Below, piece by piece: positions 47,154 through 56,100 of a DNA stretch of 64,000 nt. The stretch's first letter is position 1. Each line of letters opens with the position of its first letter. The notes under the pieces were generated by a model. It saw nothing but the letters and a program-made list of their open reading frames with translations. It did not search any database and was not told the DNA's origin. Origin of the DNA: Syngnathus acus (taxonomy: Eukaryota; Chordata; Actinopteri; Syngnathiformes; Syngnathidae); NCBI RefSeq assembly GCF_901709675.1, contig NC_051094.1, positions 5,669,001-5,733,000 on the forward strand. Reading direction: 5' to 3'. The position numbers and the translations under genes were made by a program.

Positions 47154-50100
47154 CTGCGTGCAAGATGGCGTCACGTGAAGAAATGCTTTCTATTCTGGAC
47201 AGTCTACTCACCCATGTCAGCAAAAGTGAAGGACGGAAACGTAGCCAATTTGTCAACATATCTGCAGACAGTAAAGGGAGAATTAGCCGGGCGTCTTTAA
47301 GTGGACACGCCAGTGAAAGCGGAGCACGCACACTTTCGAGATGATTCCGTTACAGGTGGAGCCGTTGTAGGCTTTCTGTGGCAGTCTCTTCAGCAAAGTC
47401 ACATTTCCTCCAATCTCAATGATGCCCGAGTGAATAGCAGCCGCACAGATGTTTGAGTCCTGCACTCAGAGAATGTCTCAAACAAAGGACAAGAACTCCG
47501 CCGGCAGGTCTTGCAGTAATTAACATACTTGGTCGTAGATCCGTGTTCCGAAGACCGCGTAGTCAGCTTGGGCGCAGCCCAGTGGGCACTGGACCCTGCG
47601 GAAGACATTGGTTGAGTGAGGAGGAGGCCTTTTCGGCAAGAAACGGCATACCAAGTCCGACTCACGTCATTGAACCGTTGAGGCCGAGGTAGGTGGCTGT
47701 GCTGTTGCATAAGATGTCTGTGGGTCAGAAGGGGAAATCAAAGCCCGTTTCTTGCTAGTTTTTCACTGCACTCTAAACGTCGCACTCACTGCGAGCGGTG
47801 TCGTCAGTGCACCCTAAGACGTCAAAGCGTAGGCCCAAAAACCTTGGCAGGAGGCGGACGTACTTGGCGAACACGGGCCTGGTTAGAATATACGTCCCCA
47901 AGGCAGGCTGGAAACAAAACCCGCGCGTTTGCAATGAATGACAACCGCCTGGACGACAAAGTCGAGACTCAGCGACCACTCACCTGTACTGGGTGGCGAT
48001 GCCAAGTCACTCCGTCAGTACTGAACAGCATCTTAAATACGCTGGAACTTTGCAATTGGTATGCACATTTCTGGGTCTCAATGCCTGTCACCTTGAAGTT
48101 TTGACCGAGGTTCACCTGGATCCAGCTGCCGACTGAGGGCGGAAGGCATCCCATTGCTCAGGGTACCAAACTACGACGGACGAGGTCGACGAGCTGTGAT
48201 ATTTTTTTACGTACACATTTCGGAGGGGCTCCAGCAACCACTGCCCCCCAGACGCGCTTTGTGAGGTTCGGCATTGATCGCAGAGGAAGAGGCTGAAAAA
48301 GAAGAGTCTGGGATTCTCCCGTCAGCGATGCCCAGACTATCAAGACACACTGAGGAAAGACAAAAAAAAAGACAATGTGGAAGGAACGCTCGCTCATTCA
48401 TTCTCATGTCCGGTCACCCGTTCCTAGCCGACGCGCTATCTGGGGATCCGTTGGATTCTTTCCTTGGCACATCATCCATCGACAAGTGTCAGGATGTGAA
48501 GCCCACCTTTCTTCTCGCAGCTGTAGACGACGTGGAGGTATTTGGAGACACCAGGGCAGGAGTCCGTATCCGTAAGGTCAATGGAGCAAATCTGATAGTT
48601 GTCACACAATCCTCTAAAGTACCGGAGAGCCCCTTCCACCCTGCAGTCATCTGCAAGTGACAACACACCACCATTTCACTCGCACACTTACATCCTGACT
48701 TCAACTTGTTACAGGACGTAGGGAATTTTAATGGTTAATGACAACCATTTTTTTTCCATGTATAATGCGCAAAATTTAACTAATTTATTGTCCTAAAATC
48801 TGGGGTGCGCATTATACATGGTTAAAATTGTTTTGTTTTTTTGGAAGAAAATCTCCCTCGAAATAAAACTTGAAATCACCTTTCTTCTTGTTTGTTGTCA
48901 ATCGCGCATCGCATTCAGCCATCCTGCCCAACACACTTAGTCAGTAAAATTCATAATTGACGACACATCGTTTGATTAAAATTATTAAAAATTAAAGTCC
49001 CAATGATCGTCACACACACACCTGGGTGTGGTGAAATTTGTCCTCTGCATTTAACCCATCCCCGTGTGATTTTAATCCATCCCCTGGGGGAGAGGGGAGC
49101 AGTGAGCAGCAGCGGTGCCGCGCTCGGGAATCAGTTGGTGATCTAACCCCCCAATTCCAACCCTTAATGCTGAGTGCCAAGCAGGGAGGCAATGGGTCCC
49201 ATTTTTATAGTCTTTGGTATGACCCGGCTGGGGTTTGAACCCACAACCTTCCAGTCTCAGGGCGGACACTCTACCACTAGGCCACTGAGCTTGATGCGAT
49301 GATGCAATCCTTGATGGTGTGTTATTGTCAAATATTGTTTGTTTTTTAATCTCCATCGCAAACCGGATGTCATACGGAGGCCGCCATTACAGATGCGCAG
49401 AACGGATGCGCAAGACACGTCAGCTATATAAAGAGTGAGACTTCAGTTCTCTACCTAAATGCGTATTACCGGTAATATTTTATTTCACAACACTTTGCCT
49501 TGTTCCTTTCTTCTCTGCTGTTCACTTAAACACGCTCCATACGAACACAATGCTCTCGTATCAGACGCTTGCTCGATCACCTGCTCGTTTGCTGTCACAA
49601 TGTACCCTACACAAATCCGAAACATTTCTTCGCTATCGAGTTTGCTAGCGCATGCGCAGTGATACTGACCGGCAGAATAACATCCGGTTGTTCCCAAAGA
49701 TGATCTTTTTTCTGAAATAAATTTTACGTTTACGGACTTAAGTAGGAGTCAAAATTTGGGTGCGTATTATACATGGGTACAGGCTTTTTTCCAGCATCGA
49801 CATGCCATTTTTAGGGTGCGTATTATACACGGGGGCGCATTATACATGGAAAAACGGTATTAGAAAAAGAGGAATCAAAAAAGCGCCCGGCTTAGCTTTT
49901 TTTCATCGTTTTCTATTTTTATTCAAAGAAAAAGTCAAACATTTTCTATTGCCATCGCTCACACGTCAATGCCCACGGATATTGATATTGAGTTATGTGA
50001 CAAACGAGTTACCTCCAACGCTGACGGCGTGTGAAAACCTTGTGACAGAAACGGCTCCAGGACAGCGAGCCAAAAACAACGATGCCACTGGAGGATTCTT

Positions 50101-53100
50101 ACCGCGTGATCCGCCGCCACTCGGACAGACGTCGCTATGCTTCCGTCCATGGAAAGCCGACCGTATGCGGATGACTCTTTCATCGGGACATTCGAGGGAT
50201 TTCCAATCGTCTTGGCAGACAAGTTCCTCCTTGTAGCCTGTGAGAGCACAACCGTTGACTTCTCTCCGTCTTTTTTTACAGAGACGTTGAAGGCGACTTA
50301 CCGTCATGTGGCGGCAGCTGATGTGTCTTTCCTAGAAGCGGGAACCAGAACGTGGATGTCAACACGTGATGACGGTCCACCGCGGGGCGTCACATCTCAC
50401 TTACCTCTTTTCTTGCAGACGTAGCCTCTCTTCTCGTCGCACTTGTCGCGCTTCCAGTCGCCGCTGCCAGTGAGCAAGGAAAGGCATTTCCCCCCTTCAG
50501 CGACACCTGGAGGGAGGGAGACAAGATCTGAGCGCTCATCCGTTCCGCCAAAGTGCAACTGACAACCGCCTCAGCCCGACCTGCACTCGAGTGGAGGTAA
50601 GAGAAAGGGGATCCGTCGGTCCACTTGTCGCCGTCACGCTTGATGGAGGCGTCGGCGCCCAACCACAGTGAGGCGTCATCATTCATCCCCAGAAGCTTGG
50701 CGATACCTTTGGATCCCAAGGAGAACATGCAAGATGATTCCAAAACAACTCACACTTGACTCTGCACTACAACTTGATGGGTTCGGCACAGCCGTGACAA
50801 AGCGCTAACAATACTGCAACAAAGAGTGAAACAAAAAAAAAAAAAAAAAAAAAACAACAACAACCGAGCCACGCTGGCCATATCTCGGGTTTATCAGGTT
50901 TTGAGTTGGAAAGGAAGGCGTAGCAGGAAAAAAAGGTTTTCATCAAAGAATTTGCAAATTCATGGCCAGCCTATTGCGGATGAAGACCCCCGTACGAAGA
51001 CATGACGCCTTTTTCGATTTACTTTAGCTTCTATTTCTCGTTTGCTTCATGTTGGAAAATAAGAATTGATCCACTTGTTTATGGTCAATATATTTTAATT
51101 CACGGCCTCCTACCGCGTACGAAGCCCTGCTCGTCCGAGTCGGCGATGCTGAGCAGGTTCCCTTGGTGGCCTTTGCAGTCGGCTTGCGCCTCCTGCCAGG
51201 TCTTGGTGGGCTGGCGGATCATCAGGTAGCAGAAGTCGTTGGTGGGGTCGTCCAGCCACCAGCCGCATTTGTCAGTCCAGCCTGCGAGACAGACGGCGCA
51301 GGAAGGCAAAACAGCATAAGACAGCGTAGAAGACGGCGGCAGTGCGAGACACCTACTCTGTTGGCTGACTAATGGTGGCAGCTGTCGAGGCCCTCCACGC
51401 TTGGCTGCATGGTAAAGGAGGGCGAATGAGCAAGTGCATGAAGGAGCGCTCGGGAGGGACATTTTTGCACCTGTTTTGCAGACAAACGGCCGCTTTGTTG
51501 TGCAGGGGCTGCCGCCGATCTCCCCAACAGAATTTGGGAATGCGCAGTCCCCCGTGGTGTCATTTTGCCACTCGGCATAGTCCTGCGGACGACATGAGGG
51601 TGTTGGACTCTCGGCTTCCCAACGCCCTTCCTCCGCGCAATTGTTGTGCTCAAATTTCAACTTTGCCAACCATAGCTCGTGCAGAATGACTTTTCCAAAG
51701 TCCTTCAGCAATTTACTTACAAAAGCTGCTCCGTCACTATACTCATAGTTGTTGTTTTTCTTCTTCAGTCCCAGCCAAGAATACCAAACGCTTTGCGAGT
51801 GATCTTGAGGAAAGGAAGGACCACAAGAGCTTCAGGGCAAGAAGAGCTTCAGCTAAATGACGGCAGCTTAGTGGGACCGACGACTGCGGCGGTTCGTCTT
51901 AGCGCTCACCAAACACGAATTGAGCCTCTTGCAATGAGTGGACGCTAGCCAGGTGGCCACTCTGGGCAACACAGAACTTCTCGGCATCCTCCCAATCTTT
52001 GTACAGCTTCGAGTAAAAGTAGCAATGATCGCCATACAGTAGGTTGCCATTGTCGCAGGTGGAAGCTGAGGTCACAATGGAGAACATTGAGGAGGAAACC
52101 ATGACCACGTGGTTAAAGTGCAAATAAGCGTGCTGCAACTCACTCTTCACGACAGCAAGACCACTTTTGGGGGAACACGTCCGTCCCTTCGGGCAGCCTG
52201 CCAAAAAAAAAAAAAAAGACCGTTTGCGCCTTTCAACGGCAACGTGACCGCAGACGTGCAGGCTTACTCAGCGGCCGTTTGCACATGTAGGCCAACGAGG
52301 AATCACAGGAGCCAGACCTCCACTTGCCGGACTCACCCCTTCCCCCTTGGTTGACGTAGGCGCAGGACGCAACGTTGGCGCTGTCGGTAGATTAAAAAAA
52401 AAGGAACATTTTCCTATTTTTCCTTGAGTGCTCGTTCTCAAAATTGGTTCCAGAACCTTTACGCGTCTCCGCCTGACAACAGCATGCAAAGTTGTTACGT
52501 CTTACCTTTCGAGTTGATTTGAGGCCCAGTTGCGGTGTGTTGTTGTCTGGCCATCGGACCAGGTCAGCTTCTGGCTCCCGCCTTCAAAGCGACACCAGAC
52601 GTTGTCGCATTTCTGGGGGGGGGGGGGGGGGGGGGGGGGGGAAGAAAACAGTTCCAGTTGTTGCTGCAGAGTCCACTGCCGCTTCCGTCTCACCTGGTTG
52701 GAGAGTCCCAGCCAGAAGCGGGTGTCCTTGCCCATGGTGCGCTTCACAAAGTCCTCCTCGGCCGAGGTGGTGATGGAGAGCAGGTCGCCGCCCTCCCAGA
52801 CACAGTGGTGCCAGGCGCCCAGCCAACCGTTGGGCTCCTCCACCTTCTTGTAGCAGTTGGTGCCTTGCTCGAGCCACCCGGGAGCACACCTGCTGGCTGA
52901 GGGCACAATTTGGGGAACAGATCAGAGCACACTCCTGTTTTAGCTCTTCAGTCCACCATTTTGAGAAAAGGAAAATTTGCAGGTCACGGTTGGCCAAAAC
53001 TTGTCTTGCACATGTTCTCAGGCAAATTGGAAGATCCGGGACTCGACTTGTTAGGTTAGCCCTGTGGCATCAGAGACGTTTACAATTTGAAATGATCCCC

Positions 53101-56100
53101 AAAAAAAAAAATCACCTTTAGAAAGCACGCTTGTGAAACAAACATCGCCACATGTGAGTCAACGCGAAAAACATTCAAGTACATTTGCGTACTTAATAAA
53201 ATGAGAAAAATTGCACAGAATTTGTGACCAATTTTGTCAGGCTACTTACCGTCAGAAGACAGCGAAAGTTCTGCCACTCCTGCAAGAGGAAAGGCAAAGA
53301 CAGACGTCAGGGCAAAGACGGACGTCAGGGCAAAGACGGACGTCAGGGCAAAGACGGACGTCAGGGCACAGACGGACGTCAATGCGCAATGACGGCCAGC
53401 GGAGCATCACAACTTACCTTTTTTCATCTTCTTGCAGACGTAGCTTCTCTTCTTGTCGCACGTGTCGTGCTTCCAGTCGCCGCTGTCAGTGAACAAGAAA
53501 AGACACTTCCCCCCTTTGGCGTCACCTGGAGGGAGGGAGAGAAGATCTCAGCGCTCCGCCGTTCCTCCAAAGTGCAGCCGACAAGCATCAGACATGCTTT
53601 CAGACCGACCTGCACTCGAGTGGATGTAAGTGAACGGGGATCCGTCAGTCCATTGGGCGTCATCTTCTGTGGTGGAGACATTGGCGCCCAACCACAGAGA
53701 GGGCAGAAACCTGACATAACCTGTGGACCCAAGGCAAAGGTGGAACAGCATCTTCCAGAGACACGCTTTACTCACCCACTAATGGAGCCCATGTGGCACA
53801 TTTTGGAACGACACCATTCATTCGTTCATTCCATTCATTCGGTCATTCCATTCATTCCATCATTCCATTCATTCATTCTTTCGGTCATTCCTTCATTCAT
53901 TCATTTGTGATACCAATGAATGGCCGCCTACCATGTACAAAGGTCTGCTCATGGTTGTCGGTGATGCTGAGCAGGTTCCCGTGGAGGCGTTGGCAGTCGT
54001 CTTGCGCGTCCTGCCAGGTCTTGGTGGGTTGCCGGATCATCAGGTAGCAGAAGTCGTTGGTGGGGTCGTCCGGCCACCAGCCGCATTTGTCAGTCCAGCC
54101 TGCGAGACAGACGGCGCAGGAGGGCAAAACAGCATCACACAGCGTAGAAGACGGCGGCAGTGTGAGACACCTACCTTGTTGGCTGACTAATGGTGGCAGC
54201 TGTTGAGGCCCTCCTCGTTTGGCTGCATGGTAAAGGAGGGCGAGTGAGCAAGTGCATGAAGGAGCGCTCGGGAGGGACATTTTTGCACCTGTTTTGCAGA
54301 CAAATGGCCGCTTTGTTGTGCAGGGGCTGCCGTCGATCTTCCCAACAGAATTTGGGAATGTGCAGGCCCCCGTGGTGTCATTCTGCCACTCGGCATAGTC
54401 CTGTGGACGACATGAGGGTGTTGGACTCTCAGCTTCCCAACGCCCTTTCTCCGCGCAATTGTTGTGCACAAATTTCAACTTTCCCAACCTAGCTCGTGCA
54501 GAATGACTTTTCCAAAGTCCGTCAGCGATTTACTTACAAAAGCTGTTCCGTCACTATACTCATAGTTGTTGCTTTTCTTCTTCAGTCCCAGCCAAGAATA
54601 CCAAACGCTTTGCGAGTGATCTTGAGGAAAGGAAGGACAACAAGAGCTTCAGGGCAAGAAGAGCCTCAGCTAAATGACGGCAGCTTTGTGGGACAGACAA
54701 CTGCGGCGGTTTGTCTTAGCGCTCACCAAACACGAATTGAGCTTCTTGCCATGAGTGGACGCTAGCCAGGTGGCCACTCTGGGCAACACAGAACTTCTCG
54801 GCATCCTCCCAATCTTTGTACAGCTTCGAGTAAAAGTAACAATGATCGCCATACAGTAGGTTGCCATTGTCGCAGGTGGAAGCTGAGGCCACAATGGAGA
54901 ACATTGAGAAGGAAACCATGACCACATGGTTAAAGTGCAAATAAGCGTGCTGCAACTCACTCTTCACGACAGCAAGACCACTTTTGGGGGAACACGTCCG
55001 TCCCTCCGGGCAGCCTGCAAAAAAAAAAAAAAAAAAAGACCGTTTGCGCCTTTCAACGGCAACGTGACCGCAGACGTGCAGGCTTACTCAGCGGCCGTTT
55101 GCACATGTAGGCCAACGAGGAATCACAGGAGCCAGACCTCCACTTGCCGGGCTCACCCCTTCCCCCTTGGTTGACGTAGGCGCAGGACGCAACGTTGGCG
55201 CTGTCGGTAGATTAAAAAAAAAAAAAAAAAACATTTTCCTATTTTTCCTTGAGTGCTCCTTCTCAAAATTGGTTCCAGAACCTTTACGCGTCTCCGCCTG
55301 ACAACAGCATGCAAAGTTGTTACGTCTTACCTTTCGAGTTGATTTGAGGCCCAGTTGGTGTATGTCGTTGTCTGGCCATCGGACCAGGTCAGCTTCTGGC
55401 TCCCGCCTTCAAAGCGACACCAGACGTTGTCGCATTTCTGGGGGGGAAAAAAGAAAACAGTTCCAGTTGTTGCTGCAGAATCCACTGCCACTTCCGTCTC
55501 ACCTGGTTGGAGAGTCCCAGCCAGAAGCGGGTGTCCTCGCCCATGGTGCGCTTCACAAAGTCCTCCTCGGCCGAGGTGGTGATGGAGAGCAGGTTGCCGC
55601 CCTCCCAGACGCAGTGGTGCCAGGCCCCCAGCCAACCGTTGGGCTCCTCCACCTTCTTGTAGCAGTTGGTGCCGTGCTCGAGCCATCCGGGAGCACACCT
55701 GCTGGCTGAGGGCACAATTTGGGGAACAGATCAGAGCACACTCCTGTTTTAGCTCGTCAGTCCACCATTTTGAGAAAAGGAAAATTTGCAGGTCACGGTT
55801 GGCCAAAACTTGTCTTGCACATGTTCTCAGGTAAATTGGAAGATCCGGGACTCGACTTGTTAGGTTAGCCCTATGGCATCAGAGACGTTTACAATTTGAA
55901 ATGATCCCTAAAAAAAAAAATATAAAAAATAAAAAAAAAATCACCTTTCTAAAGCACGCTTGTGAAACAAACATCGCCACATGCGAGTCAACGCGAAAAA
56001 CATTCAAGTACATTTGCGTACTTAATAAAATAAGAAAAATTGCACAGAATTTGTGACCAATTTTGTCAGGCTACTTACCGTCAGAAGACAGCGAAAGTTC

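Larger units (their letters stand above)
48507..50237 (-). other. SUEL / rhamnose-binding lectin domain, two exons split by a transposon-bearing intron
   Basis: Exons 50237-50103 and 48650-48507. The first half shows [25 protein letters not shown] and SDVCP; the second shows [37 protein letters not shown]. In rhamnose-binding lectins the conserved trios are YGR, DPC and KYL. Here they read HGR, DSC and KYL, so sugar specificity may differ. The 1.45-kb intron contains a TA-flanked transposon with an inserted SINE. Confidence 0.88.
53250..55705 (-). other. CTLD triplet B (CTLDs 4-6)
   Basis: Exons 55705-55503, 55437-55331, 55200-55088; 55014-54961, 54882-54727, 54620-54538, 54400-54289; 54222-54175, 54099-53932, 53720-53610, 53525-53418; linker 53279-53250. 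Together 431 codons. CTLD-a, CTLD-b and their introns are nearly identical to triplet A, whereas the last exons of CTLD-c and the linker (VAELSLSSD) are nearly identical to triplet C, so this unit is a mosaic. Confidence 0.85.

Noticed and set aside
49245-49291. tRNA gene on the minus strand
   Set aside because: A and B boxes are present, but they are the head of a SINE with the conserved SINE body and tail; there is no complete cloverleaf.
53224-53910. Plus-strand frame of 228 codons with Arg-Gln-Gly-Lys-Asp repeats
   Set aside because: It reads the 18-base minisatellite and the antisense of lectin exons; low-complexity artefact.
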